NCBI GenBank assembly: GCA_037954325.1
Contig: JBBMNZ010000014.1
Span: 12,560,956 to 12,624,955, forward strand
Length of the DNA: 64,000 bases
Source: Fistularia commersonii
Lineage: Eukaryota > Chordata > Actinopteri > Syngnathiformes > Fistulariidae
Direction of reading: 5' to 3'
Shown one piece after another: positions 24,757 to 37,850 of the stretch (positions are counted from its first letter, which is position 1; every line of letters begins with the position of its first letter). The position numbers and the translations under genes are program-made. The notes under the pieces were generated by a model that made no database searches, had not been told where the DNA came from, and worked only from the letters and a program-made list of their open reading frames with translations.

Positions 24757-24818
24757 TGTGTGTGTGTCTGTGTGCGTGTGTGTGTGTGTGCGTGTGTGTG
24801 TGTGTGTGTGTGCGCGCA
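24757..24818. repeat. (TG)n microsatellite, interrupted
   Basis: About 60 bp of TG with TC and CG interruptions, followed by a CGCGCACGTG stretch. It produces artefactual open frames on both strands. Confidence 0.9.
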
Positions 24819-26309
24819 CGTGCCCGCATCAATTTCTGTGTGTTTATGAGTGAGAAAAAAAATGTGACCATGCATCTGTGTATGCTGCAGCTGCAGTGAT
24901 GTTCCTGTTTAGCCTTGCTGACAGAAGACATTTTGAAATACTGCCTATATTGAGTTGGTTGTATTCCTGCATGTGGTATATTTAGTTTTCTTTAATGACT
25001 TCCAAAAATAAACATTCTCTTTTTTTCCCCACTTATCCTATTTCTCAGTGTTGCAGCTTATTTTAGACTTTGTTATCCTGACACACTCCTCAGCTCAGCA
25101 AATGTGTCATTAGTCATTCATTTTCAATGTAAAGTAGGTGCTGCAAGTTCTGCAAACAAACATTTACTCAAAAGTTAATACTCTTTTAAGTTATTTTACA
25201 TTTATAGGTTGAACACTTGTAAATTTTTAAATTTAATAAAGATTCCAGACAGGCACAGTAGTCAGAAAATGAATATTAGTGATGATGTTGCTTGTTTGAC
25301 TTTTCAGAGCTGAAACTACTTCCAGCATTTAAAGTAGAAAATTGCAGTGTGTGTCTGTTTTGTTCCTCCCAACCTCTCATCCTTTACAATCGGGTCAGCT
25401 TCTTGGTTTCACTGTATATTTTAAATAGAGCTGAAAAACTAACAGCATTCCCCACAACCACAAATATACTGTCTTTACTGTTCATTGGCATATCATAGCC
25501 TGCTGATATCAAACGTTGTGTACATTAGACTTCCTAGAGATTCAATAGCCACCATTAATATTGTGCACAATGGCATGATGATATGAGCATTTGGTCCAAA
25601 GTTTCCTTCCATGCATCGATGAATGCGCAGCTGCAGACTCAATCTTGTCTGGGTGCTAGATACTGAAAGGCCAACCCCTGTTTTTTTGGTTACAGATGAC
25701 AACAGACCATCTGCAACCAGCAAAAAACCAAAATGTAAATCTAATATGGGGAAGGAAATTGATCATGTTTCATTGATCACACTACCATTATCAATTTTGT
25801 TTATTGGCCCGATTCATTATTGATCTTTGCTTTACATTTCTTTGTGGAAAAATGCAAACGTAGGTGTTTGTGTTGGTGCAAATGTGTAAAAATAGGCTGT
25901 ATCTGAACCAAGTGTGTAAACACCTCATAATATGCAAACTATAAAAGGTAGGATATGTTAGATATGAATACATTTTGGTATGTTTAAATGCTGTGTTAAA
26001 TTACAGAGCTGAATCCTTAAGTATGTTACTTGTAATGTAATGGAACATCTTCTTCTTGATGTCCTCGATCAAAGAGGAAAGCTGCCTAAGCTTTCTTTGA
26101 AATATTTCATACTAGACTTCTCAGTCGATATGCTTCATTCCTCAAATTTTTGTCATGAAACAATTTTTCAAATGGTCCCCAGAAGTTGTATCTTTGTTCC
26201 CATCTAATGACACCTCCATTAACACAACAACCCACTTCGACCTAGTTTCGACGCAGCGACTCTCCCATTTACATAGCAAGCCATCGCAACCTAGTCCGGT
26301 CCCCATCTC

Positions 26310-26430
26310 TGGCGGTTATATTCGGAAACTCTCCAAAGTTCAATTCAAACTGAAGTAGCCTCTCGGATGAGAGGTGAAATGTCTTCAAGGAGAGAAAATC
26401 AAGTCTAGTTGCTACAAGAAGATTTTTGAC
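26310..26430 (+). mobile_element. Possible retroelement 3' end (Penelope-like?)
   Basis: GAAGTAGCCTCTCGGATGAG followed by AGGTGAAATGTCTTCAAGG and CAAGTCTAGTTGCT resembles a dispersed vertebrate sequence encoding S-R-M-R-G-E-T-S-S near the end of a retroelement ORF. I recall this context from Penelope-like elements, but I cannot confirm it and no GIY-YIG domain is visible upstream. Confidence 0.3.
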
Positions 26431-26834
26431 AAGAATCGGCTTTTCTTGTTATCCTCACTTTGAACATTACTTTGGTATTGCCCTACTTTCTGAACAAACA
26501 AATTGATGTACACCCAAACCACAGGGCTGCTCTCTGGGAGATTATCATAACTCACAATCAGCATGTTGTTTCATACGCTTTACAAGTTCCAGTTTTTCCA
26601 CTTAAATTTTACCTCATTATCAGCCACTCTCACTTTTGATTAATGCGGATATCTAACCTCTGTCTTTTGGGTGTTTAGTTAAGCCTCATAAAGACCATTA
26701 CATCCCACATGCAAACACAAAATACACTCTGTCACAGTGGGCTTAGTAAAGTGCTGACAAAGACATCACTATAATTCTGCATCTAAGCGTACCAGCTGAT
26801 TCGACAGCACAGGAATAACAATCAGTCACATGAA

Positions 26835-26836
<2 letters not shown>

Positions 26837-26912
<76 letters not shown>
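26837..26912. repeat. Perfect (CA)38 microsatellite
   Basis: 76 bp of uninterrupted CA. Its length and purity suggest high polymorphism. It is the longest pure simple repeat in the window. Confidence 0.95.
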
Positions 26913-26913
<1 letters not shown>

Positions 26914-28967
26914 CTCACTCTTACCAAAGTTGCTAAACCCAAAAGTATCATGGAGGTTCTTTACCAAAAGAAAACTGATACGGTTCTTATGTAAATGTTT
27001 CGTATACCAATATTTATATATTGGTTGGATTATATATCAGTTTGCACGCACGTGTTTGCGCACACACGCGTACAAGGCAGTTGATATTCAGTAAAGGAGC
27101 TGAGACTGAAAATCACTGCTTATTACTTTGTCTATACTGTAGCCAGGCTGCCAGGCTCCCCTGGGGTACCAGTAATTGTCTTGTCCAATTCCTTCTTTCA
27201 ACACCTTACTTTTTCTCCACTTTCTGTGTCTGGTATTTGCTAGAGGGACCAGGCTGCCACACTTAAGTGATTGGCTGCAGTGAAAAAACTCTATTCTGCT
27301 ATTGTAATAAATACCACACCACCACCAAGTAAATACGAACAAGTTACAATTCTGCTCTTCTCAGTAATGACTATCCAACTTGTGTGATGATGAATATGGG
27401 ATACTGCATCATTTGCAAAGTATAGGGGACTCAAAATATTAATCTGAACATTTAATTAGAAGATATCAATACAATAGACCAGAAAAAAAATCAGTCAATT
27501 ATGTTGTTTTATTTAGTACATAAGGTGTCTAATTCACATTCCGGTATTTTGCTAGATTTTTGAGGTCTATCTTCCCAGGCTGCAGGGACGTTGTAGAGGA
27601 TTCCAAGGCAGAGATATGTATCCTCTATCGCAGCCTAGGAATCAGTATGTTCCAAATCATCTGACCAGTTGAACCTCATCTTTCACGCAGGTGTTAGCAA
27701 ATCCCGGACTGAACTGTAAATGGGAAAATGTAAAGAAACAACACAGGAACACATAGAACTGTACATAAGTCAGCCTTCCTCGCTGTCACTAATACTACAC
27801 TATAGTAACTATCTACACTTTTTGGTGGTGTTTTTTTTTTTTCTTTTTTTGTTTTCATCTATTTTTTTCAACACATAAATGTAGAAAATGTGCATAATTT
27901 ACCAAGGTTACATGCCAGGAGTAAACATTTTCAGTTGAAGGATCAATAGCACAGTCAACACAATCTATAAAAATGTCATCACCGCATCTTGGTATGTGAC
28001 TATTCAACTATTCTCAAGTGTGGTAGCTATAGCTATAATTGTCACTGCTGCTGATTCAATGGTATAATCCTGGCATGGATAAAAAAATGTGACCAATGTG
28101 CTGGCACTTTTTGAAAAATGACCTGCGACCACAAATGGGCTGTTCTTTGGATGCCTTTCCCCTTTAACCTCACTTACCGAAAAAACAGACATTTCAAAAT
28201 GTTTCAACTTAGCCTCCACAACAACAGTAAGGGAGAGTTAAGTCATGTTGACTTGAAATGAGTTGAATAAGATTAGTGGTCCTATAGCCACAAACAAAGA
28301 GGAGTTTCACAATAGAACAAAGTTTACTACCTAAAACCAAAAGGAACAATTTTCATCCAATGTTAAAGAGGTGTTGCAGCAGAAATGTGTGTGCTTTTCA
28401 ATTATACTGTACACATGCAATCTCTGGATTGAAAGGGACAGCAGAGTGAGGGCTTACAGATTTAAAAAATTGTCACAATGATTCAGAGTACCTTGATACT
28501 TGATGTACTTAATGTTTGAGTGAATAAAACCGGAAACATCATATTACCCACAGTCTTTCTGAATGAGCTAAAAGTTGTATTCAGAATGTTTTTCTTTTAA
28601 ATTGAAAACATAAAAATTAATTTCTATAGAATATCTTTTTGAAATGATAGATTTTCCTTACTGAATATGTTGTTTTTAATGTAGAAGATACAAGAGACAA
28701 AATGCAAATAGTTTAATTAGGACATGCATTGTGATTTACTATGCTGTAAAGTATTTATGACCATTTTTACCTGTGTCAGGGAACCAATATGTTTGCAGGG
28801 AAGGTAGCAGTAAACACCACTCTGTAAACAAAAGAGGAAGCTTCAGTACATGAAAGAAGAAATGCCAGCTTCTTCTCCACTTATATAGCATGTCTTATAC
28901 ACCCATTTTCTTTAACAAGGCACCGCCAACTACTTTGAAATCTTGAACTTGTCACATAAATTAGGTC

Positions 28968-29965
28968 TTTTCTTATCTTCTTTTCCTTTTGGCTACTCCC
29001 TTCAGGGGTCACCTCAGCAAATCAACCTTCTCCATCTATCCTATTCTCTGTATTCTCATCTTTTGCACCAGCTAACTTCATGTCCCATTTCATGACATCC
29101 GTAAAGCTTCCTTTGCTCTTCTTCCAGGCCCCCTGCCTTGCATTTCCAACCTAACCTCAGCATATTTCTACATTTATATTCACAATACCTTCTCTGCACG
29201 TGACCAAACCATCTCAGTCTGGCCTCTCTGACCTTATCTCCAAAACATCTAACATGTGTTGTCCTTCTGATAGATTCATTCCTGATCCTATCCATCCTCA
29301 TCACTCCCAAAGAGAACCTCAACGGCTTCTGCTACCTCAAGCTCTGCTTCTTTTCCTCAGTGACACAGTCGCTAAACCATACCGCATCGCTGGTCTCACT
29401 ATTACCTTTCCTTTCATTCTGCCTGATATTCTTTTGCTCAAACATTACCCCTTTTTACTTTTCTCTACCCATTGCTACCTGGTTGAAGGTGTCTCTTGAC
29501 CTCTTTTCAGCACTCATCATTGCTCTGGACTGTTGACCATAGTCCTTGAAATCTTCCAACTTTGTCATCTCCACTTCCCTCAGCATCATGATTCCACTTG
29601 GGTCCCTCTCTTTCACATACTAGTATTCTGTCTTGCTGTGGCTAACCTTCAGTCTTCTCCTTTCCAGAGCATACTTACTTCCACCTCTCTAGACTTTCCT
29701 CGACCACAAATCACAATGCCACCTGCAAACATCATGGTCCATGGAGATCCTTGTCTAACCTCATCTGTGTGCTTGCTGAACACCACTGCAAACAAAAAAG
29801 GGGCTCAGAGCTGACCCCCTGATGTAGTAGTCCCACTTCCACCTCGAACTTCTTTTTCACACCTGCAGCACAACTCACCACTGTCTCACAGATGGCATAT
29901 ATGTCCTGCATCAGTCTAACACATTCCTTTGCCACTCCAGTTCCTCATTTAGTACTATATCCCAC
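28968..29965 (-). mobile_element. 5'-truncated RTE-like LINE insertion with target-site duplications
   Basis: This copy of the RTE-like family is flanked by identical 10-bp direct repeats AAATTAGGTC (28958-28967 and 29966-29975). On the minus strand it runs from RT remnants (VRLMQDIYAICETVVSCAAG and KFEVEVGLLHQG, the region before the palm motif, about 29930-29800) through the C-terminal domain (LRFSLGVMRMDRIRNES, ARLRWFGHVQRR, about 29320-29160) to the 3' terminus at 28968 (complement of GGCTACTCCCTTCAGGGGTC). The 5' truncation inside the RT domain is typical of LINE insertion. Stops and frameshifts are present. Confidence 0.75.
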
Positions 29966-31696
29966 AAATTAGGTCACAAGTCAACAAATCCACAACATCT
30001 AAATGCTCTTAATAAATAAAACATGACACTGCGAACTCAAAGTTGACTGCAGTTACTAGAGATTGTTTTGAAGTGCACAAATTGCTTCCTGCAATTGTCA
30101 AACTGATGGAATCCCAAGCTTCCATTACAGTAGCTCAACTCTACTGGGAGCTGAGACACAGATTCTTAGCCATGTGCCAAAGGCTTTTACAATGTTCTTT
30201 GTTTGAAGCAGGAAGGACATTTTACTTGTGACTTTTAAAGGCTCAGCAGCTGTCACTCTTTTTCTGTCTCTGATGGGCACTTTGGGGAAGTCTGATATCG
30301 CTTAATTCTTGGCCAATCAGCAAATGACAGCAGACACATACATGCTGCCAACTCATTTGCCTGACAGTGCTTTTGTGCTAATTCACATTGCTTCAGCTGC
30401 AGACACAAACACACACCCTGAAAATAACATTCTAAATTAAAAGCAAAATGAGTTCTAGATGTCTGTTTGATTTGATTGTGTCTCCTTTCAGGGGTGGAGT
30501 TGTGGAAGCACTTCAAACTCTATTAGTCTCTGCCATTACTACTGACAAGTGGCTGCAACCTCAGCTACTTCCTCTTCCCTTGTGTCAGTTTGACACTTCC
30601 AAACAGATTTTTGTACACCCGCCAAATTATCTCAGCCATGACAATAACATGTCATTGACAACTTACACTTATGCTATACTGAAATCTAGTGTTTGACAAA
30701 TAATTATGACAAATGCATTAACTTTTTAATATTAGACTGCTGAAAACTTGTAGCAGTTACAGTGCACTGAAATGAAGGTAACCTTTCCCCGGACCACTCA
30801 AGTTAGCACAGTGTATTGAGGTGGAAGCTGTTAAGATTTTACTAATTAAATTCTACATCATGCAATGTACTTGTAGATGAAGTGTATCAGACTGATTAAT
30901 CACCGTTTTTAAGCCTCCAGATGATTGAGATGGAGATTTTGCTAAAGAACTTAATCACTTGGCAAGTCCTTCAATTACTGTCTCTACCGTTCTCTTTTCC
31001 TTGTATCCTCTATATTCTTTTTCCTCACTGTAGACCCAATATAAACCTGTTAATCCATAAATCCATTATAAAACATTTGTTACAACATTAACAAATGTTT
31101 TCCATCTTTCCATTACAAATAGCATAGGACTTGAGTTCACATATTTGCATTCTCGCAGTCTATAAACCAATTATTGATGTAGATGAGAAGACACTATATC
31201 CCTATTTGAACCAATGAAAATACCCATTGTATGTCTGTGCTGATTTCACGAAATACAAGTGGTGTATATGTGTGAATAAATCATATTGACCTTTTTCCAC
31301 ATACTTTCTCTCATTCTCGTGCTCTTTCAATAATGAGTTGTCCTGGAAACCAAGAAAACCTTATTTATAATTTCTCACAAAAATGACAAGCTATACAGTT
31401 CAACATTCCAATAGCTTTAGTTGTACTACCTGACCATATCAAAGCCAAGCTTCGGGACTTAAATAAGTAAGTCCTTGCTTTGTTTTAGATTTTACACACA
31501 CATGCACACATATATATGTATACAAATTTAATGAAAAAAGGTTGGGTTTTTGTTTGTTTTTCCAAAGAGGATTCAACATTCAGTATCTGCATTGAAGAGT
31601 CTTGTTTTAATGATTTGTATTTTAATATTTTAACGGGTTATGACTTACTTTCATATAGACAGCCTTCCTTTCTATGTTGTATCTGCTCTCTCTCTC

Positions 31697-31740
31697 TTTA
31701 TATATGTATACGTATATATATACGTATATATATATATTTT
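31697..31740. repeat. TA-rich palindromic simple repeat
   Basis: Sequence of the form TATATGTATACGTATATATATACGTATATATATA followed by a T-rich run. It is self-complementary and could extrude a cruciform, as TA microsatellites generally can. Confidence 0.8.
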
Positions 31741-33828
31741 TTTTATTTTTATTTTTTTCTATTTTGGCAATTGCTTTGAATGACCTTGAATGACCTTGAA
31801 AATACAAGTGAACTTCTCACTTCATTTTTTTCTAAACAATATAAATTGCTTGGGCATATCCTGCAAAAAAGTAAAACAAACTTGCTGGATATTACATTCG
31901 GCAGACACTTTAATTCACAACTTTGCATGGTTTCTGTTAGAGTTATGAAAAGTTAGTACTCCAACGCTCCAAGTAAAAGAAATAATAAAAGGAAAAAAAA
32001 ACTTTCAAAGGCTTTTCTTCATAAATTATCAAGTCCAGAAGAAAATCTGAACCATTGATCCACCTGTACTTTAGTCCAGGAGATAGATTGAAAATTAAGC
32101 ACGACTTTTTGGATTTCTTTTAATTTTAGGCATCAAAATCATTTAACAAGTATATAAAAGAGACACATTGTTTTAGCATGTGTTATCAATGTGATGAAAT
32201 GTTTTACATTGTAAATCATTTTATTACATTTATGCAAGATTGTTTTTGGTTCAGTCCCCGAAATTATTAAAGTTGTGGTCAAAGTAGAGCATTTTCCCTG
32301 CACTTATGTCAGGGAGATTCTTTTGCTTGACTTGTAAAGTCTGTCTGACACTTCAGTTTGTAAGTCATAAGTAACGTGTCACAATGATATAATAATTAAT
32401 TATATCAATAGGGACAAATATAGGGACAAATATACTATAAAAAAAATATATGTGCAAATGTGAAATGTGCTTCATATTAGATTGCCCATGTTTTTTTTCC
32501 AGAATTTGCAAATACTAGTAGATAAAACTTTGGCATGTTGAAAGGTTGACCATTTAGATTGAGTCAATTGATCTTAATGGAATTGTTGCCTCAAACTGGA
32601 AAGTTAAATCTGATTGAGGATTTGAGAAAACCAACACTTTTAGTACAGTAGATTTTCTGCTTTGAGTCCAAGCTCTGCTTCCTGCTGCTTTCAGAGAATG
32701 CTACTATTGTACAGTGCTCCTCAGGAGATGCCCTTTGATTGAGGCATTTAATGAGCTGAACTTCAAAGTTCTAATTGGTTTTCATAGTGTAATTGATCTT
32801 TAAGGACAAGGCCTTTTGAAAGTTTTAATTTTCTAAGATTAAATCATAAGGACGTAAATGCCATGTGGGTTACCCTTTAGCACTGGACTGAGAGCTATTT
32901 GTTTTCATTAGAACTATTTGAAAAGTTGCCCTTTTTTCTTGATTGCCTATGTAATATGCTATTCCAATTGTAGCATTTAAAAATTTTTTTATTTTTTTTT
33001 TTTTATTTTTTTTTTAGGAAAAAAACAACTCTGGAAGCAAATACTTGCAGCTAGAATATATATGATTGTTTGCTTACATTTTTGTGCTATAGTAATTGAA
33101 AATATATTCATACAGTTTTTTTAAACTTGAAGTCAGCCATAATTATTTTTTCCTCATGATGTGTGTTGTCATTGCAGCAAATTCACAATAATCCCTTTCC
33201 TTTTTTAAACCAGAGACGTGGTTTAATAAGATGTTCATGAAAACATTCTGTTGTCAACTGTAGTGGCACCAACCCCTGCACACAGAAGTCTTGTTGCCTT
33301 TTATATGGCAAAGAACCAAGAATAGGCACATTTTGATATTTTTTTATACCCTTCCTAGAAAAGAAGTAAATCTGTGTAAAACACTGTTTCTATACAAGGG
33401 CAATGACTTAAAACTCCACAGTCTCTGTCTCCCCTCAGGGCTGCTTCTTAATCTCTAATGGTGATTAATGTGGGCTGTGTGCTTATTGGCAGTGCTGAGT
33501 TATTGGCATACTGAAAGATTTGTTAAGATGGAAAACTATGCAAGTGTGTTTAGGTATGCATATTTTAGACTGTGAATACCAGCATTTGCTCCCCACACTC
33601 CCCTCCCAAGCCCTCTGTTTTTGCAGCTCTGCAGTGAAATCAATTGATTTGTGTCTGGTCAATGAAGAAAATAGATTTGTGGAAAAGCTGAAAAACAACA
33701 TCTAAGCAACTAAATTAAACTTGGCCTCTGGTTTTCTGAGTCTGTTAGGAGTTTGAGTTTCAGATATTGCAGGCAGCAAAAGAAAACAGTGAAACAGAAT
33801 GCCTTGTCTTATCAGGCAGATACATACA

Positions 33829-33879
33829 CGCGCACACACACACACACATATAAATATATATATATAAAAAAAACATATG

Positions 33880-33912
<33 letters not shown>
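33829..33912. repeat. (CA)n and (TA)n microsatellites
   Basis: A CGCACACACA run (33829-33848) followed by TATATATA blocks and a 31-bp TA run at 33882-33912. They immediately precede the dispersed repeat at 33930-34240. Confidence 0.85.
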
Positions 33913-33919
<7 letters not shown>

Positions 33920-33929
33920 TTCATTCATT

Positions 33930-34240
33930 CAATATCTACTACTTATCCTGCCTGTATGGTCACAGCCACTGGGATGCCTCAGGGTACATCCTGGGCTAGT
34001 CAATTGCAGGGCCACATATATCCGTACAACCATTCAGTCTGTCATTCCCTCATCTGGGGCAATTTTTGGAAGTCTCCAACCTTCTGCATGTTTTTTTTGG
34101 AGGGGACTGTGGGAGAAAGCTGGAGAAACCCAAGGAAACGCATGCAAAAACGTGAGGAACATGCAAACGCTGCACAAAGGCCTTCTGTGGGAATTGTTCA
34201 TCTCACTCTGAGGCGCCAGCATAAACCACTGTGCCCCTGT
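33930..34240 (+). repeat. Dispersed teleost repeat (unclassified)
   Basis: It starts CATTCATTCAATATCTAC-TACTTATCCTG and continues through GGGTACATCCTGGGCTAGTC, GGGCCACATATATCCGTACAACCATTC, GGAGAAACCCAAGGAAACGC, and GAACATGCAAACGCTGCACA to CCACTGTGCCCC. This order (CTTATCCTG, TCACAGGGCCA, ACAACCATTC, GAACATGCAAACTCCACAC, ACCACCGTGCC) is a very common fish interspersed repeat whose class I cannot name with certainty. Mutations are numerous. It ends about 215 bp before exon D and is followed by a short TG run at 34239-34255. Confidence 0.55.
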
Positions 34241-34456
34241 GTGTGTGTGTGTGTGCGCGCTCGCTCCCCCCATGTATGTACTGTATATACTCTCTCCGTG
34301 CCCCAATGTTTGACAAAAACATCCATCTATTTTTATACATTTTCTAATTTATGACAGGGAGATTGTTAAATATGTACTATCCATTTTCCTTCTTTTTTCA
34401 GAGCTTTTTGGTTATGTTTTTCAGCCTGTGTTAAAAGTCTGTGTGTGTTTCTGCAG

Positions 34457-34594
34457 GAGATGGTTCGCCGTGGGGAGATTCTAGATGACACAATGGAGGA
34501 CGAGTTCTACCTTCGTCGCCTGGATGCTGGACTGTTTGTACTTCAGCTGATTTGCTACATTATGGTAGAGATCAACAACTCCGGAATATCACAG
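34457..34594 (+). CDS. ctnnbl1: ctnnbl1 coding exon D
   Basis: The acceptor is TTTCTGCAG at 34456 and the donor is CAG/GTGAGT after 34594, both strong consensus sites. The exon has 46 codons, phase 0-0. It reads EMVRRGEILDDTMEDEFYLR followed by RLDAGLFVLQLICYIMVEIN, matching the conserved CTNNBL1 segment in which an acidic stretch precedes an armadillo helix (EEFYLRRLDAGLFVLQ-type core). It follows the 16-kb intron 18423-34456 and precedes a short 737-bp intron. It is also symmetric, so skipping would remove 46 residues without a frameshift. Confidence 0.95.
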
Positions 34595-35331
34595 GTGAGT
34601 AAACCCACAAAGAATTCCTTTCAGTTCAACATTGATGTTAATTCACGTTTTTGATCAAACTAGCATGACTATAATATCTTAATATGGTATGAACTGCAAA
34701 TGAAAAACAAACAAAAAAAAAAAACAGTTCATATGATGGATGTGGATTTGTGTGTCATGATTTATATTACATGTAAAAAGAGATATAAAGGTAGATGCAC
34801 GAGAATAATTTGGTAACTATAGTGCAACAGGCATGCAGTACTTGAACTGCCCTAAAAGCCAAAATTGTATCTGTCTGTCCAATTAAACGTTAGGATGAGG
34901 TTGCCAATAAACATTTGGTAAACCCACATTGTTTGTACGTTGTTGCAACTGATAATTCAGAGATGCCTTTTTAAAAATGTTTTTGGTCCCACAATTTACC
35001 ATAGTAACCTGCCATGGCTATAGTAATTCTTTTAGGAAATGTGAGACTAATGCGGTTCTCGTATTCCAAGTCCGTGCTCATCCTATTTTGTATAGTTCTT
35101 GAGGCATTTTTGGTTGTCATGGCTTCTCATTATAATCTGTCGTAATGTTTAATTATAGTTGGAAGACCATCTCTTGATTCAATCCTAGTTGAGGTCTGAA
35201 AATAAACCAAGGAAATATCAAGTGAACTTTTCCGCCACTGGGTTTATATCTGGTTGGACACTAATGCCTGCCGAGCACCTATTACCATTATTTTAATTAC
35301 TTTGTACATGTTACTTCATATGATATTTCAG
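34595..35331 (+). other. ctnnbl1 intron between exons D and E
   Basis: A 737-bp intron with strong GTGAGT donor and TTTCAG acceptor. It contains an A-run near 34710-34725; no other element is visible. Confidence 0.9.
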
Positions 35332-35404
35332 TTGCAGCAGAGAGTCCATCAAATTCTCAATCTAAGAGGGGGCTCTGTCAAAGTTGTGCGTCACATCATG
35401 AGAG
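35332..35404 (+). CDS. ctnnbl1: ctnnbl1 coding exon E
   Basis: The acceptor is ATATTTCAG at 35331 and the donor AGAG/GTGAGT follows 35404. It has 24 codons plus one base (phase 0 in, phase 1 out) and reads LQQRVHQILNLRGGSVKVVR then HIMR. This matches the conserved C-terminal helix of CTNNBL1 (RVHQILNMRG type). The leftover G joins AG of the last exon to give Glu. Confidence 0.95.
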
Positions 35405-37850
35405 GTGAGTAAATGTATTTGTTTATTTTTTTAATCATTTCCTCTCCATGAAATACCGAAACCTGTGAGAGTAATGCTACATTAAATGAAAGACTTTGGG
35501 AAAGGTGGTTTTATCTAAATCCTCATAGCTTGCTTTTTTCCCCAACATGGCTAAAACGGTCCTCATCAGAATGATGGCATATTCCTCACAGTTCAACTAT
35601 ATGTTTGTTATATGGGGCAACCATTTGCATTCAACTTTCTTCTTTTTGTTCCTTGGTACTCTGCTGTTATTGAAACTCAACACCTCATGCTGTGATGACA
35701 ACAAGGGATTATACTGCACTGCACAGCTGAGGGTTTTTAGCGTAAAACATATGGAGGAATTGTGAGGAAAATCAATTTGACTTCAACCACGGCTACCCTG
35801 TGGGTGCTCTGGAGGGAGGATAACACACAATCCTAAAAAATACATTGATATCCCTGCAGTTATTTGTTCTCTGTCCCTGTTGTGTAACGATAAGAAAGAC
35901 CCATAAAAACATTTAAATGTTACAATGACATAGGTGTGTATATAACCGTATATATTATCCAGTCTTAATAAATGAAAAGGTACCCCCTTCCCCCCAACAC
36001 ACACGCACACATGCACACACACGCACAAAATAAAAATAAATCAACTTTCACAGGAAGCATTTCATAAAATTCTGAGTGCCTCTTGCTTTGGCTTGAAAAT
36101 GTTTCTTGGGAAATTATCCCTGCTCTTTGGTTGCCATGTGATCAGTCTGTGTTGTAGAGTTGCCAGTTTGTTGAATTGAATAAGGTATTGGAAAAGTTTT
36201 AATTCTTAAAAATCATTATTTTTAGCAAGGAAAAGGACTCAACTCCAGTGCCACAAAATCCGTATTTTTGTTTCAAATATTAAGCCTTTTTTTATTGCAA
36301 TTTTTTTTTTGAGTTTCCACTGAAATGAATTAGAGGAATCTCTAGATGTAGTGTATATAATTAAAATTGAGAACAAGTAATATGAAAAGTGAAATATGAA
36401 AGGTATGAAAAGTATTTTAATAAAAATGGTGATGACACAATAATTAAGTGGAATATTGCCTCCCAGAACTGTAGTGTCCGCCAAAGGTGACAGTATTTTG
36501 CCTTTGTCCTCTGTCATCGGTACATTGTACAAAAGGGACTTTCCTGAACAATCTTAGATAATGATATATTCCTCATTTTCAATGGTCAAATCTAAGACAT
36601 ATACTGCATATTGAGAGATGAACTACAGCGTATCAAATTATCACTTTGGCTACAATGCTGTCACTAGATAACTAAATGTGGTTTTGGAACTAAGTATCAA
36701 TATCTGCTTTTATAGATCTGCCAACAGTTGTTTTTCTGCTGCTGTGAAATAAATGAAAATGTGTTATTTTAAAATCATTTGCTCCCGGAATGGATTTCAA
36801 TAGAACTATAGCCCCGAGGCAGTGACTTCATGGTCATAAGTCTGAATGATAAGGGATTCTTTAAGACAGACGCCAATTTTAAAGATGAAAAAAATTGCAA
36901 ATTAATGATTAGGTGACTAATACATTAATTTTGTAGCCTCAACATAATAAACTTATTTTTCATAGATATAGAACAAAGGGTCTCAGAAAACTTTCACATA
37001 TAGTTAAGAATACTTGACTTGATTTTGCGATAATGTCGTGCTATGATCCATTCTTCCTACTGGCTGAATTGCTTGTGTCATCAGCTTGATTTCAAGTTTG
37101 TTGTGATTTCAAAACTCAATTGACAAGGTCCTCCCTCTTTCCTTTATCTTATGTACTACAGAACTAAGCTCTGCTGTTACATTAGCTTTCTCTGCTAATG
37201 TTAATGATGAACATAACTGACAAATAAGAAAGTAGTATCACCAGCAATATATTGAGCTAAAACTCAATCTATCAGAGTACTGGAAAAAAGAGACACAAAG
37301 GCAAAAAAGCTAATCAACAGTGGCAGAATATATATACTGTATATATATATCCCTCCATCTTCTCATATCATGTTTTACATTTAAAATGCTATATTGTTTT
37401 ATCTTAGCAACCAAAACTCTTGGCCAACAGAGGTTTGTTGTCTTGTTGAGCCAATGATTGCAAGCAGTCTGTCAGAATTGCTTTATAAAATAAATATGTA
37501 AAAGTTTGTACAAGATTTTACTGCAGTTTATTCACAACTTAGATAACAAAGCAAGGTAAACAGAAATGTGTCCTGGTGTATGAAATTTTAATTCAGTCAT
37601 AGTAACTTTGTGACTGCTTTTATTCCGTCCAAAGGTTTTCTATGCTTCCTTTGTTTTGAGTTCCCTTTTCAGTGAGCGGACAGGTGTGTTGTTTTCTTCT
37701 CAGCGTGACATCCATCCTTTTTGTATCATCACGGATAAAGCAGACAAGGCTCCACTCACACACCCTCTGGCTCTCAGTGGCATGTAGCTCTGTAGATATA
37801 GCTATCCGTCATGCATGGCAGTGCCAACAGCATGGCAACTCTCCAACTCT

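Larger units (their letters stand above)
18423..34456 (+). other. ctnnbl1 intron between exons C and D
   Basis: This 16-kb intron has no supportable exon. It contains a poly(A) tract (20642-20659), a SINE (21823-22037), a 70-bp tandem duplication (22306-22445), microsatellites at 24757-24818 and 26837-26912, a possible retroelement 3' end (26310-26430), a hairpin (27574-27652), an RTE insertion with target duplications (28968-29965), a TA-rich palindromic stretch (31697-31740) and a dispersed repeat preceded by AC/TA microsatellites (33829-34240). The stretches 18.4-20.6 kb and 30.0-33.8 kb are AT-rich DNA in which I see nothing else. Confidence 0.8.

Noticed and set aside
32660..32860. Two TCF/LEF-like motifs (CTTTGAT at 32733 and TTCAAAG at 32762) in a ctnnbl1 intron
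   Set aside because: Such 7-mers are frequent by chance in AT-rich DNA, and the name of the gene is not evidence for Wnt regulation.
33753..34211. 152-codon open frame on +
   Set aside because: It runs through AC and TA microsatellites and the dispersed repeat at 33930-34240, with no protein-family features.
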